A stretch of 64,000 nucleotides of DNA, from assembly GCA_017462915.1 (NCBI GenBank), contig JAFTQG010000048.1:1-64000 (forward strand), written 5' to 3'. The notes beneath the pieces were generated by a model. That model was not told where the DNA came from and made no database searches. It was given only the letters and a program-made list of their open reading frames with translations. Positions within the stretch are counted from its first letter, which is position 1. Each line of letters begins with the position of its first letter. This stretch comes from Prevotella sp. (GTDB lineage Bacteria; Bacteroidota; Bacteroidia; Bacteroidales; Bacteroidaceae). A program made the position numbers and the translations under genes. This document shows positions 28,664 through 38,449 of the stretch, one piece after another.

Positions 28664-29329
28664 ATGAGCGATTATTATAAAGAATACTCACAGGCCTACA
28701 TATCTGTAGACTGCATTGTATTCGGATTTGACAATGGAAAGTTAAAAATACTCCTGGGACATAGAAAGATGGATCCAGGACGAGGAGAATGGGCCCTATA
28801 CGGCGGATTTGTCGCAGAAACAGAAAATCTCGAGAACGCCGCAGAAAGAGTTCTGACAAGCCTTACTGGCCTCAAGGATATATTCATGCGCCAAGTAGGC
28901 GCGTATGGTGCCGTAAACCGTGACCCGGGTTCACGAGTTATCTCCGTAGCGTATTGTGCTCTTATAAATGTAAAGGACTATGACGAAGAACTACGCAAGT
29001 TATATGGTCTTGAATGGGTAAGTCTTAATGAGATTCCCCCACTCTTCTCCGACCACAGGGATATGGTCGAAGATGCGCTCATTATGCTGAGGAGACGTAT
29101 TTCACATGAACCTATATGCTTCTCTCTCCTTCCGGAACTGTTCACTCTGACGCAACTGCAGAATGTATTCGAGGCGATAATCGGCAAGGAGATTGACAAA
29201 CGAAATTTCCGCAAGCGTGCAAAGCAGAGCAATGTAATAGAGGAAACCAAGATTATCGACAAGTTGACCTCAAAACGTGGAGCGGTCATGTACCGCTACA
29301 ATGGAAACGAAACAGATTTCAGACTCTAA
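28664..29329 (+). CDS. araR: Nudix-domain arabinose regulator
   Basis: The 221-residue protein has an N-terminal Nudix-fold domain (about 10-145) and a C-terminal winged helix (about 150-215, LTQLQNVFEAIIGKEIDKRN). The Nudix box is degenerate: after GGFVAETENLENAAER the usual REUxEExG glutamates are replaced by VLTSLTG, which argues against hydrolysis. A Nudix-type AraR is known to repress arabinose genes in Bacteroides thetaiotaomicron and respond to L-arabinose. Its place between araP and araD fits. Confidence 0.92.
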   Translation: MSDYYKEYSQAYISVDCIVFGFDNGKLKILLGHRKMDPGRGEWALYGGFVAETENLENAAERVLTSLTGLKDIFMRQVGAYGAVNRDPGSRVISVAYCALINVKDYDEELRKLYGLEWVSLNEIPPLFSDHRDMVEDALIMLRRRISHEPICFSLLPELFTLTQLQNVFEAIIGKEIDKRNFRKRAKQSNVIEETKIIDKLTSKRGAVMYRYNGNETDFRL

Positions 29330-29361
29330 AATAAATATATCACCTTAAAAAATATAGAACT

Positions 29362-30060
29362 ATGTTGGAAGAACTCAAAGAAAAAGTATTCCAGGCTAAC
29401 CTTGACCTTGTGAAACAGAATCTCGTGATTTTCACATGGGGCAACGTAAGTGGAATAGACAGGGAAAAGGGACTTATTGTCATAAAGCCGTCAGGAGTCT
29501 CGTATGACGACATGAAGGCAGAAGACATGGTTGTTGTGGAACTTGCGACAGGAAAGGTAGTTGAGGGAACAATGAATCCTTCTTCAGACACTCCGACACA
29601 TATCGAACTGTACAAGGCTTTCCCAAACATTTCCGGTGTTGTGCATACACATTCCACATATGCGACTGCATTTGCACAGGCTGGCATGAGCATCCCGAAT
29701 ATCGGTACCACACATGCAGATTATTTCTATAAGGACATACCATGTACCCGTGATATGGTGGAGAGCGAGATGGCTGAGTACGAGAAAGAGACAGGCACTG
29801 TTATCATTGACTCTTTCAAAGATATCAATCCAGATCATACGCCAGGAGTTCTCGTAAAATGCCATGGTCCTTTTTCATGGGGCACATCCCCAGCCAATGC
29901 AGTATACAATGCGAAAGTCATGGAACAGTGTGCCAAGATGGCTTTCATCTCTCTCACACTTAATCCTGACACAAAGATGAACCCTCTCCTCATTGAGAAG
30001 CATTACCTACGCAAGCATGGTCCTAATGCATATTATGGACAGCCTGGGCAGAAGCATTGA
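29362..30060 (+). CDS. araD: L-ribulose-5-phosphate 4-epimerase
   Basis: This class II aldolase-fold zinc enzyme converts L-ribulose 5-phosphate to D-xylulose 5-phosphate. The 232 residues contain [34 protein letters not shown] with the two zinc histidines, and [13 protein letters not shown]. The C-terminal [12 protein letters not shown] matches AraD. The length is normal. It is 32 bases after araR. Confidence 0.96.
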   Translation: MLEELKEKVFQANLDLVKQNLVIFTWGNVSGIDREKGLIVIKPSGVSYDDMKAEDMVVVELATGKVVEGTMNPSSDTPTHIELYKAFPNISGVVHTHSTYATAFAQAGMSIPNIGTTHADYFYKDIPCTRDMVESEMAEYEKETGTVIIDSFKDINPDHTPGVLVKCHGPFSWGTSPANAVYNAKVMEQCAKMAFISLTLNPDTKMNPLLIEKHYLRKHGPNAYYGQPGQKH

Positions 30061-30205
30061 TGTCTTGTGTGGACAGGGATGATGCAAAACTGCATCAAGA
30101 ACAATGGAAACAAGTCACAAATGTGTTCCGGAAATATCAAAAAAGACGATTGTCACTGATATAAACAGGATACAAATACACGAACAGATACAAAAACTAA
30201 CCAAT

Positions 30206-31753
30206 ATGAAACCATTTGAAAATTTAGAGCTTTGGTGGATTACCGGAGCACAGCTTCTTTACGGAGGCGAGACAGTGAAGATAGTAGACGGCCACTCACA
30301 AGAAATGGTAGACGGTCTCAATGCTACAGGTATCATTCCTATAAAAGTTGTATACAAAGGCACAGCCAATTCAGACAAGGAGGTAGCCGCCATAATGAAG
30401 GCTGCCAATAACGAGGAGAAGTGTGTCGGTGTCATCACATGGATGCATACATTCTCTCCTGCAAAGATGTGGATCCATGGCCTACAGGCACTAAACAAGC
30501 CTCTGCTCCACCTCCACACACAATACAATCAGGAGATTCCATGGGATACCATGGACATGGATTTCATGAATCTCAACCAATCAGCACACGGTGACCGCGA
30601 GTTCGGACATATCTGCTCACGTCTCCGCAAACCACGCAAAGTCGTTGTCGGCTACTGGAAAGAGAAGAAGACACAGGAGCATATCGCCGTATGGGCACGC
30701 GTTGCTGCTGCTGTAGCAGATGCGAAGGATATGCTTATCATCCGTTTCGGTGACCAGATGAACAATGTTGCCGTGACAGACGGCGACAAAGTCTCTGCCG
30801 AGCAGGTGTTGGGCTACCACGTGGACTACTGCTGTGTATCTGAATTGATGGATTACTGGAAGAAGGTGAACCCTGCCGATGTAGATGCACTTGTTGAAGA
30901 ATATCACAAGCTATATAAGATTGTGCCTTGTGAAGCCGGCGAGGAAATAGGAAACAAGAAAATATGGAATGCAGCACGTGCAGAACTCGCACTGCGCGCT
31001 ATACTCAAAGCGAAAGGTGCTAAGGGCTTCACAACAAACTTCGATGACCTTGGCTCTTGGGACGATCCAGACACAGAAGGCTTTGTAGGCTTTGACCAGA
31101 TTCCAGGTCTTGCTTCCCAGCGTCTCATGGCAGAAGGCTATGGCTTCGGAGCCGAAGGCGACTGGAAGTCAGCTGCTCTATATCGTACACTCTGGTACAT
31201 GACACAGGGATTGCCGACAGGCTGTTCTTTCCTTGAGGACTATACACTCAACTTTGACGGCGAAAACTCTTCTCTTCTTCAAAGCCACATGCTTGAGGTT
31301 TGCCCACTTATTGCTGTAGATGACGAACCTGTACGTCTGGAGGTTCATCATCTCGGAATCGGTGTCCGCAAGCAACAGACAGCACGTCTTGTTTTCAACT
31401 CAAAGGTTGGTGACGGTGTTACTGCAACTGTCGTCGATATGGGAAACAGATTCCGTCTCATCGTAAACGACGTACACTGCATAAAGCCGAAACCGCTGCC
31501 AAAACTCCCTGTGGCCAACGCGCTCTGGATTCCGCAGCCTAATTTCGAGATCGGTGCCGGCTCATGGATTTTAGCAGGTGGTACTCATCACTCTTGCTTC
31601 TCATACGACATCACTCCTGAATACTGGGAAGATTATGCAGAAATGCTCAATATCGAGTATCTGCATATAGACAAGGACTCTACGTTCGAATCTGTAAAGC
31701 GCGATCTCCGCATCAATGAGGTTTATTACATGCTTAATAAAGCATTAATGTAA
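30206..31753 (+). CDS. araA: L-arabinose isomerase
   Basis: The manganese enzyme converts L-arabinose to L-ribulose. I start at 30206 ([14 protein letters not shown], 515 residues); the open frame begins at 30104, but the first 34 residues look non-native. Seen: [51 protein letters not shown], and [20 protein letters not shown] near the end with metal-binding histidines. It sits 145 bases after araD. Confidence 0.96.
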   Translation: MKPFENLELWWITGAQLLYGGETVKIVDGHSQEMVDGLNATGIIPIKVVYKGTANSDKEVAAIMKAANNEEKCVGVITWMHTFSPAKMWIHGLQALNKPLLHLHTQYNQEIPWDTMDMDFMNLNQSAHGDREFGHICSRLRKPRKVVVGYWKEKKTQEHIAVWARVAAAVADAKDMLIIRFGDQMNNVAVTDGDKVSAEQVLGYHVDYCCVSELMDYWKKVNPADVDALVEEYHKLYKIVPCEAGEEIGNKKIWNAARAELALRAILKAKGAKGFTTNFDDLGSWDDPDTEGFVGFDQIPGLASQRLMAEGYGFGAEGDWKSAALYRTLWYMTQGLPTGCSFLEDYTLNFDGENSSLLQSHMLEVCPLIAVDDEPVRLEVHHLGIGVRKQQTARLVFNSKVGDGVTATVVDMGNRFRLIVNDVHCIKPKPLPKLPVANALWIPQPNFEIGAGSWILAGGTHHSCFSYDITPEYWEDYAEMLNIEYLHIDKDSTFESVKRDLRINEVYYMLNKALM

Positions 31754-31785
31754 TCAGACCAAAAACACTGAAACTCACTACTATT

Positions 31786-33375
31786 ATGAGTGCAAAAGAA
31801 ACTATTATTGCAGGTAAAGCCATTCTCGGTATAGAGTTTGGCTCTACCCGCATAAAAGCCGTTCTCATTGACGAGAGCAACAAACCGATAGCACAGGGTT
31901 GCCATGAATGGGAGAACTCCCTTGTTGACGGCCTTTGGACATATTCTATCGAGGAGATATGGTATGGATTACAGGACTGCTATGCAAACCTGCTGAAAGA
32001 TGTGAAGGCGCAGTATGACTGTGTAATAGAGCATCTGTCTGCCATCGGTATCTCCGCAATGATGCACGGCTATATGGCATTTGACGAGAACGGAAAGATA
32101 CTTGTCCCCTTCCGCACTTGGCGCAATACAAATACAGGTAAGGCGGCTGCGGAACTTTCAGAACTGTTCGTATACAACATACCGCTACGATGGAGCATCT
32201 CTCACCTCTACCAGTGCATCCTTGAAGGAAACGAGCACGTTAAGGACATAAAATATCTCACCACACTTGCCGGCTACATACATTGGCAGCTGACAGGCGA
32301 GAAAGTGCTCGGTATCGGTGACGCATCCGGTATGCTTCCTATCGACTCTACAACAAAGGACTACAACAGCGAGATGGTCGAGAAGTTCGACAAGCTCATT
32401 CAGGGGAAGGGCTATCCATGGAAGCTGATTGACATCCTGCCAAAAGTGCTCTGTGCTGGTGAGCAAGCAGGCACACTTACTGATGAAGGAGCTAAAAGAC
32501 TCGATGTATCAGGGAATCTGAAAGGCGGCATACCACTCTGTCCTCCAGAAGGCGATGCCGGCACAGGAATGGTTGCTACGAATGCTGTAAAACAGCGTAC
32601 AGGAAATGTATCAGCAGGAACATCATCCTTCTCAATGATTGTCCTTGAGAAAGACCTCAGCAAGCCATCAGAGATGATTGATATGGTAACGACACCTGAC
32701 GGTTCTCCAGTCGCAATGGTTCACTGCAACAACTGCACCTCTGACATCAATGCATGGATAAAGCTGTTCAAAGAGTATCAAGAACTGCTCGGGGTGCCTG
32801 TGGACATGAATGAGATTTACAGCAAATTGTACAACAACGCACTGACAGGCGATGCAGACTGCGGCGGCGTACTGGCATACAATTATATATCCGGCGAGCC
32901 CGTGACAGGACTATCAGAAGGACGCCCTATGGTTGTGCGGTCCGCTAATGACAGATTCAATCTCGCGAACCTGTTCCGCTCACATCTCTATGCCACCGTC
33001 GCTGTACTGAAACTTGGAAACGATATCCTCTTCAATGAAGAGAAAGTCAAAGTAGACCGAATCACTGGACATGGAGGACTTTTCAAGACCAAAGGTGTAT
33101 GACAGCGTATCCTTGCTGCGGCACTCAACTCTCCAATCTCCGTCATGGAAACAGCTGGAGGAGGTGGTGCATGGGGCATAGCACTTCTTGCCGGTTATCT
33201 CATTAATAAGGAGTCCAAATCCCTTGCTGACTATCTTGAGTATGTCGTTTTTGACGGCAATACTGGCGTAGCCATATCCCCTACTCCTGAGGATGTGGAA
33301 GGCTTCAATAAATATATGGAGCATTATAAAGCCGGACTTGCCATCGAACAGGCTGCAATAGAAAACAAGAAATAA
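31786..33375 (+). pseudogene. araB: Ribulokinase interrupted by an in-frame TGA
   Basis: AraB phosphorylates L-ribulose. The FGGY-kinase frame runs from 31786 to a TGA at 33100-33102 (residue 439) and continues in the same frame to 33375. The joined product would be 529 residues, the usual length. N-terminal [17 protein letters not shown] and [18 protein letters not shown] are normal. The stop falls in TKGV-stop-QRILAAALNSP, where homologues have TKGVGQR, so a GGA to TGA change (one base) explains it. The rest, ETAGGGGAWGIALLAGY, is intact. araD nearby ends in TGA, so TGA is a stop here. Confidence 0.9.
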
Positions 33376-33399
33376 TTAAATAAAAACAATAATTTAACC

Positions 33400-35424
33400 A
33401 TGAACGACAACAAGACAATGAAACTTGCTGCAGACAATATCCGTATTCTTGCAGCATCTATGGTAGAGAAAGCTAAGTCAGGCCATCCGGGCGGTGCCAT
33501 GGGCGGTGCAGACTTCATCAACGTGCTCTACTCTGAATATCTTAACCACGATCCACAGCATCCTGAGTGGATAGGCCGCGACCGTTTCTTCCTTGATCCA
33601 GGCCACATGGCTCCTATGCTTTACTCCCAGCTTGCACTGACAGGCAAGTTCACTCTTGACGAACTTGCACAGCTCCGCCAGTGGGGTTCACCTACAACAG
33701 GACATCCAGAGTTTGAGATTGCCCGTGGCATAGAAAACACATCAGGTCCTCTCGGACAAGGCCATGTATTCGCCATCGGTGCAGCCATCGCCGCCAAGTT
33801 CCTTGCAGAGCATACAGGCAACCCAACATTCAAGAAAGAGACCATCTATGCATACATCTCCGACGGAGGCATTCAGGAAGAAATTTCACAAGGTGGTGCG
33901 CGCATCGCTGCTGTGCTCGGACTGGATAATCTCATCATGTTCTACGACTCCAATGACATCCAGCTTTCCACAAAGACAGAGGAAGTCATGTGCGAAGATA
34001 CAGCTGCCAAATATAAGGCCTTTGGCTGGGAAGTGATTGAGATTAACGGCAACGATATTGACCAGATACGCAAAGCTATTGAAACAGCAAAGACTGTCCA
34101 GGGAAAGCCGACTCTCATCATCGGCAAATGTATCATGGGCAAGGGCGCGCTGAAAGCAGACGGCACATCCTACGAATGCGACTGCAAGACCCACGGAGCT
34201 CCTCTCGGCGGAGACGCTTATGTAAACACAATAAAGAATCTTGGCGGAGATCCTGAGAACCCATTCGTTATATTCCCTGAAGTACAGGCAATGTATGCCG
34301 CACGTGCAGAAGAGCTCAAAGGCATTGTTGCACAACGCTATGAAGAAGAGAAAGCATGGGCAGAGGCAAACCCAGACAAGGCGCAGCAACTGGCAGACTG
34401 GTTTGCAAACAAGGCTCCAGAAGTAGACTGGACAAAGGTTGTGCAGAAAGCCAATGATTCTACACGCTCTGCATCTGCAGCTTGTCTCTCTGCCTTGGCA
34501 GAGCAAGTGCCAAACATGATTTGCGCTTCAGCCGACCTCTCTAACTCAGACAAGACAGACGGTTTCCTCAAGAAGACACATGCACTTACAAAGGATGATT
34601 TCTCCGGTGCATTCTTCCAGGCAGGTGTAGCTGAGCTCACCATGGCATGTTGCTGTATCGGTATGGCTCTCCATGGTGGTGTCATCCCAGCTTGCGGAAC
34701 ATTCTTCGTATTCTCCGATTATATGAAACCGGCAGTACGTATGGCCGCCCTCATGCAACTCCCTGTCAAGTTCATCTGGACACACGATGCATTCCGCGTC
34801 GGCGAGGATGGTCCTACACATGAGCCTGTAGAGCAGGAAGCGCAGATACGTCTCATGGAGAAGCTCAAGAACCACGCAGGCAAGAACTCTGTCCTTGTCC
34901 TCCGTCCAGCAGAAGCCAAAGAATCAACAGTAGCCTGGGCTATGGCTATGGAGAACACTGACACACCTACAGCACTTATCTTCTCACGCCAGAACATCAA
35001 CGATCTCCCCGAGGGAAATGACTATGAGCAAGCCCGCAAGGGAGCATATATAGTAGAAGGCTCTGACGAGAACCCTGATGTCGTCATGGTTGCATCCGGC
35101 TCTGAAGTATCTACACTCATCAGTGGAGCAGAACTGCTTCGCAAAGACGGCGTGAAGTGTCGTATCGTAAGTGTTCCGTCTGAAGGTGTCTTCCGCTCAC
35201 AGCCGATAGAATACCAGCAGTCCGTTGTTCCTGCAGGTGCTAAAGTCTTCGGACTGACAGCTGGCCTTCCTGTAAATCTTCAGGCATTCCTCATCGGAGC
35301 AGATCCTAAGTCTACAGTCTGGGGACTCAACAGCTTCGGCTTCTCCGCCCCTTACAAGGTACTTGACGAGAAACTCGGATACACTGCAGAGAATGTCTAC
35401 AACCAGGTGAAGACAATCCTCTAA
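33400..35424 (+). CDS. tkt: Transketolase
   Basis: The thiamine-diphosphate enzyme moves two-carbon units in the pentose phosphate pathway, taking xylulose 5-phosphate from arabinose onward. The 674 residues have MVEKAKSGHPGGAMGGADF, the substrate region GPLGQGHVFAIGAA, the TPP/metal part YISDGGIQEEISQGGARIAA and a pyrimidine domain with SADLSNSDKTDGF and FRVGEDGPTHEPVEQE. The length is normal. It follows the broken araB by 24 bases. Confidence 0.96.
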   Translation: MNDNKTMKLAADNIRILAASMVEKAKSGHPGGAMGGADFINVLYSEYLNHDPQHPEWIGRDRFFLDPGHMAPMLYSQLALTGKFTLDELAQLRQWGSPTTGHPEFEIARGIENTSGPLGQGHVFAIGAAIAAKFLAEHTGNPTFKKETIYAYISDGGIQEEISQGGARIAAVLGLDNLIMFYDSNDIQLSTKTEEVMCEDTAAKYKAFGWEVIEINGNDIDQIRKAIETAKTVQGKPTLIIGKCIMGKGALKADGTSYECDCKTHGAPLGGDAYVNTIKNLGGDPENPFVIFPEVQAMYAARAEELKGIVAQRYEEEKAWAEANPDKAQQLADWFANKAPEVDWTKVVQKANDSTRSASAACLSALAEQVPNMICASADLSNSDKTDGFLKKTHALTKDDFSGAFFQAGVAELTMACCCIGMALHGGVIPACGTFFVFSDYMKPAVRMAALMQLPVKFIWTHDAFRVGEDGPTHEPVEQEAQIRLMEKLKNHAGKNSVLVLRPAEAKESTVAWAMAMENTDTPTALIFSRQNINDLPEGNDYEQARKGAYIVEGSDENPDVVMVASGSEVSTLISGAELLRKDGVKCRIVSVPSEGVFRSQPIEYQQSVVPAGAKVFGLTAGLPVNLQAFLIGADPKSTVWGLNSFGFSAPYKVLDEKLGYTAENVYNQVKTIL

Positions 35425-35495
35425 CCCCTCATAGAACCACGTACTCTGAGGATATCCCTCAGAGTACATCCCTATAAACCTAAATACTTACAATT

Positions 35496-35957
35496 ATGGA
35501 AATTAAGAAAGTAGGACTCGCAAGCGACCATGCTGGCTACCCATTGAAGAAATTCGTTGAGCAGTATCTCGAAGACAAAGGCTATCCTGTACAGGACTAC
35601 GGCTGCTGGAGTGATACAAGTGTTGACTATCCCGATTATGCCCATGCTCTCGCAGAAGGCATTGAGGACGGTATTTGTAATGTAGGTATCGGCATATGCG
35701 GCTCTGGCGAAGGTATGGCCATTGCTCTCAACAAGCATCAGGCAGTACGTGCTGGTCTTGCTTGGTGTCCAGAGGTTGCAGAACTATGCCGCCAGCACAA
35801 CGATGCGAATGTCATTGTCCTTCCAGGACGCTTCCTCAACAACAATGAAGCTGAGAAAATCCTTGATACTTTCTTCAGAACTAATTTTGAAGCAGGCCGT
35901 CACCAGCGCCGTGTAGAAAAGATTTCCGGCAAGTTTAAACTTGTCTTCGAGAAATAA
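35496..35957 (+). CDS. rpiB: Ribose-5-phosphate isomerase B
   Basis: The enzyme interconverts ribose 5-phosphate and ribulose 5-phosphate. The 153 residues hold GLASDHAGYPLKKFVEQYL, DVDYPDYAHALAEGI-like SVDYPDYAHALAEGIEDG, and GIGICGSGEGMAIALNKH with the catalytic Cys. The C-terminal VIVLPGRFLNNNEAEKIL and GRHQRRVEKI close the family pattern. It is the last gene of the arabinose/pentose locus, and a strong terminator follows. Confidence 0.95.
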   Translation: MEIKKVGLASDHAGYPLKKFVEQYLEDKGYPVQDYGCWSDTSVDYPDYAHALAEGIEDGICNVGIGICGSGEGMAIALNKHQAVRAGLAWCPEVAELCRQHNDANVIVLPGRFLNNNEAEKILDTFFRTNFEAGRHQRRVEKISGKFKLVFEK

Positions 35958-36027
35958 ACATTTCAGAACTCTCCCCTATCTTGCCAGACATGCCGGATAA
36001 AGAGAGAAACACATTCGTAAAAATAGC

Positions 36028-36068
36028 AAAAGTCCACAATGCAGATATTGAGCATTGTGGACTTTTTT
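36028..36068 (+). terminator. Terminator of the arabinose locus
   Basis: AAAAGTCCACAATGC (36028-36042) and GCATTGTGGACTTTT (36052-36066) form a perfect 15-bp stem followed by T residues (36063-36068). It lies 70 bases after the rpiB stop. Confidence 0.9.
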
Positions 36069-36104
36069 GTTTGCATTGTTAATACATGTACACGTTATTA
36101 CTCC

Positions 36105-36402
36105 ATGCATGATGCTGTGGACAACTATCTGGAATCATGTGGCGCAAACCGCCCCTCCATCGGTGGCGAAGAGACCATCCTTGCACACAGAAAAATAGCA
36201 GCCAACCGACGAACGAAGCATGGGCAGAGTATCGAGCAATGCTCGAATACTATGCCATGCAAGGAGGAGGAAGAGGACACTCAACCAACTGGCGATTGAC
36301 TGCATATATGCGTTGTCCAAGGAAGAACTGTCCAAGGTGGACAGGGAATTGGAGGGGATCGTTAGCAACGTGCCAAGGCTAAATGTCGGAATGAGAATGT
36401 AG
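36105..36402 (+). pseudogene. Frameshifted gene remnant at the edge of the AT-rich island
   Basis: Protein-like stretches appear in three frames in turn: HDAVDNYLESCGANRPSIGG from 36105, then EAWAEYRAMLEYYAMQGG near 36218-36270, then LNQLAIDCIYALSKEELSKV and the end LNVGMRM up to 36402. This pattern suggests one ancestral gene with two frameshifts. I cannot name the family; transposase or mobile-element origin is possible but unproven. Confidence 0.4.
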
Positions 36403-36405
36403 CCA

Positions 36406-37167
36406 TTACCTACAATCTTTCTCTTTACATTTATCACCTAACATATTGTGATAAACGGATAAAGGGGTCGTGGTCTCTTCTATTCTCAATGCGTGCCTTT
36501 GTATTTTGGGGTTTACTATTGTATCATACTGTATAATATCACGTGACATAATGTTTTGTATTGGTTCTAATGCCAAAGCCATATTGTTCCAGCAAATTGA
36601 ACTATTGTTGTTTACGGAATATACAATCTTTGTGGCGATTGATAATAGTGAGATGATTTTTTGTATCTCACTTTCAATTATAGTTGCACCAGTGGATATG
36701 TTTTGACCACATGAAATTTTAGTATTATCAATGATATTGACATGCATTTGTTCGTCAACACATAAAGCCTTGTATCTATCTTCACTGTCTTTTTCAATGA
36801 AGATACCGCAATAAATAGATGAAATACATAATATTCTATCTAAAGAACCATTAATGACAATGCGCACTACCTTGTCTTTGATTCTATCATGACCATGCTT
36901 TCCCGCATTATCATCAAACTTTGCATAATATACAATATAATCACCTATAGAATCCTTTTCATAAATTAAAGTATGCCCATCTTCAGAATATACATAACAA
37001 TAGCCATTGACATTTGGCGTATATCCTATATAATTCCTTGTCTCAGAACTAACAGAAGGACTGTTCTTCCTGTTGTTACAACCACATACAACCAATAAGA
37101 TTGTCAAAATTATACAGATAAAACCTAAATTCTTCAATTGTGCAGATTTGAGAAACCGACCACCCAA
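36406..37167 (-). CDS. Lipoprotein, last gene of the CXXX peptide operon
   Basis: The frame has 253 residues and an N-terminal signal LKNLGFICIILTILLVVCGC with a possible lipobox (VVCGC). The ATG at 37167 overlaps tatC by 34 bases; a TTG at 37137 overlapping the tatC stop (TTGA) would give a better-shaped signal peptide of about 20 residues. The rest is beta-rich with no motif I recognise. It is AT-rich like its neighbours. As the last gene after tatC it may be a periplasmic partner or immunity-type protein for the exported peptide; this is inference. Confidence 0.65.
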   Translation of the reverse strand: MGGRFLKSAQLKNLGFICIILTILLVVCGCNNRKNSPSVSSETRNYIGYTPNVNGYCYVYSEDGHTLIYEKDSIGDYIVYYAKFDDNAGKHGHDRIKDKVVRIVINGSLDRILCISSIYCGIFIEKDSEDRYKALCVDEQMHVNIIDNTKISCGQNISTGATIIESEIQKIISLLSIATKIVYSVNNNSSICWNNMALALEPIQNIMSRDIIQYDTIVNPKIQRHALRIEETTTPLSVYHNMLGDKCKEKDCR

Positions 37168-37928
37168 ATGCTAACTTCATAAAGGAGATATAGTGGGATT
37201 GTCACAAGAATCAATGTTATTAAATCAGGAGGGGTTATTATAGCGGCAACCAACATTATTATTATCAATGAGTGTTTACGATACTTTCTTAAAATTTTGG
37301 ATGTTAGCAACCCCATTTTCCCAAGGAAGAAAGATACTATGGGCAGTTGGAAGACAACCCCCATTAATAACGTTAGTGTAGTAAACGTTGAAATGTAGGA
37401 ATCAATCGTAATTGTACTATGTATTTTTTCAGCCACACTGTATGTTCCCAAAAACCTGAACGATATAGGGAATAACACATAATAGCTCATCAAAATACCC
37501 AACATAAATAGTATATAGACGATAAATACAATTTGTACCGAATACTTTTTCTCAGTTTCATAAAGAGCGGGAGATATGAAACGGAATAATTCAAACATTA
37601 CATATGGAGAAGCCCCAAGTAACCCAAGATAAAGTGAAGTCGTGATGTGAGTCATAAACTGGCTTGAAAGGTCAGTGGCTATCAAATCGACCTTGAAAGG
37701 AGCAAAATGAAAATCGACTCCAATTGCAGATAAAATACTTTCTATACTTTTGTAGGTACAAAAAGTGTACTCGCTCGGTGCCAGCAACAACTCCCATGTA
37801 AAATTCTTAAAACAGAATATCACAATACCAAGTGTGCTGGCAATAGCAATGATTCGGAAAAGCATCCATCGAAGCACCTCTAAATGTCCGCTGAATGGAA
37901 GCACTGTATTACTTATATCCGTTTCCAT
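37134..37928 (-). CDS. tatC: Sec-independent protein translocase TatC
   Basis: TatC recognises twin-arginine signals and forms the receptor of the Tat pathway in the inner membrane. The 264 residues show FSGHLEVLRWMLFRI (family HLxELRxR region), a periplasmic loop, FELFRFISPALYETEKKYS and six hydrophobic spans. It overlaps tatA by 20 bases and is part of the radical SAM peptide operon, which includes a twin-arginine substrate, so a dedicated Tat system is suggested. The sequence is AT-rich. Confidence 0.93.
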   Translation of the reverse strand: METDISNTVLPFSGHLEVLRWMLFRIIAIASTLGIVIFCFKNFTWELLLAPSEYTFCTYKSIESILSAIGVDFHFAPFKVDLIATDLSSQFMTHITTSLYLGLLGASPYVMFELFRFISPALYETEKKYSVQIVFIVYILFMLGILMSYYVLFPISFRFLGTYSVAEKIHSTITIDSYISTFTTLTLLMGVVFQLPIVSFFLGKMGLLTSKILRKYRKHSLIIIMLVAAIITPPDLITLILVTIPLYLLYEVSIWVVGFSNLHN

Positions 37929-38163
37929 CTATTTCCTTATTTGATGTCTCCGCTTTCTTACTTTCTTCAGTATCTTCGCCATCTGCTTTTGTGTCCTTAT
38001 TGTCAGATTCGTTAATTTCATTAACTCCTTTTTTAAATTCCCTTACACCTTGTCCCAGACCACGCATCATTTCTGGCAGTTTTTTCCCACCAAAGAGCAA
38101 AAGTGCAAGACCTCCTACTAACAGGAGTTCTGTTGTTCCGATAAATAATAATTGTGTATGCAT
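37909..38163 (-). CDS. tatA: Sec-independent protein translocase TatA
   Basis: The 84-residue protein has an N-terminal span (LLFIGTTELLLVGGLALLLF) followed by the Gly-Lys-Lys-Leu-Pro motif GGKKLPEMMRGLGQGVREFK, an amphipathic helix and an acidic/Lys tail, as in TatA. It forms the pore with TatC. It lies 5 bases after the 91-residue accessory gene. No TatB-like gene is present, which is usual for Bacteroidetes TatAC systems. Confidence 0.93.
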   Translation of the reverse strand: MHTQLLFIGTTELLLVGGLALLLFGGKKLPEMMRGLGQGVREFKKGVNEINESDNKDTKADGEDTEESKKAETSNKEIDGNGYK

Positions 38164-38168
38164 ATTGT

Positions 38169-38444
38169 TTATTGAGTTACCAAATAGATTTCACATGTCT
38201 CAAAGCTTATTTGCCATCTACCGTCTTCGGCTGATTCCCAGTTGTATTTTTCCCCTTTCTTGTTCCACCAATCTTGAAATTTTGTATTGGTTTCACCTAA
38301 GTCACATACAACTTTTTCATAGAGCTCAACATTGTCAGCAGAAACAATCTTTGCCAAATCTACCAAGCCAGAATGACGCTTGTAGAGTTTTTGTATCTCG
38401 TCACGTTCTTCGAGAGTGACGATTCCAACTTTTTTCTTTACCAT
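38169..38444 (-). CDS. Small accessory protein of the CXXX-repeat peptide system
   Basis: The 91-residue, charged cytoplasmic protein has MVKKKVGIVTLEERDEIQKL and a WWNKKGEKYNWESAEDGRWQ stretch. It lacks a signal and metal motifs. Its size and position, between the second maturase and tatA, match what I recall as the family named CXXX repeat peptide modification system protein. Its role, perhaps precursor recognition or chaperoning, is unproven. Spacing is 5 bases on both sides. Confidence 0.7.
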   Translation of the reverse strand: MVKKKVGIVTLEERDEIQKLYKRHSGLVDLAKIVSADNVELYEKVVCDLGETNTKFQDWWNKKGEKYNWESAEDGRWQISFETCEIYLVTQ

Positions 38445-38449
38445 ATTAT

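Noticed and set aside
33100-33102. TGA recoded as glycine (code 25) or selenocysteine
   Set aside because: TGA ends other genes here (for example araD), no selenocysteine element is seen and the residue replaced is Gly in a kinase; a point change is simpler.
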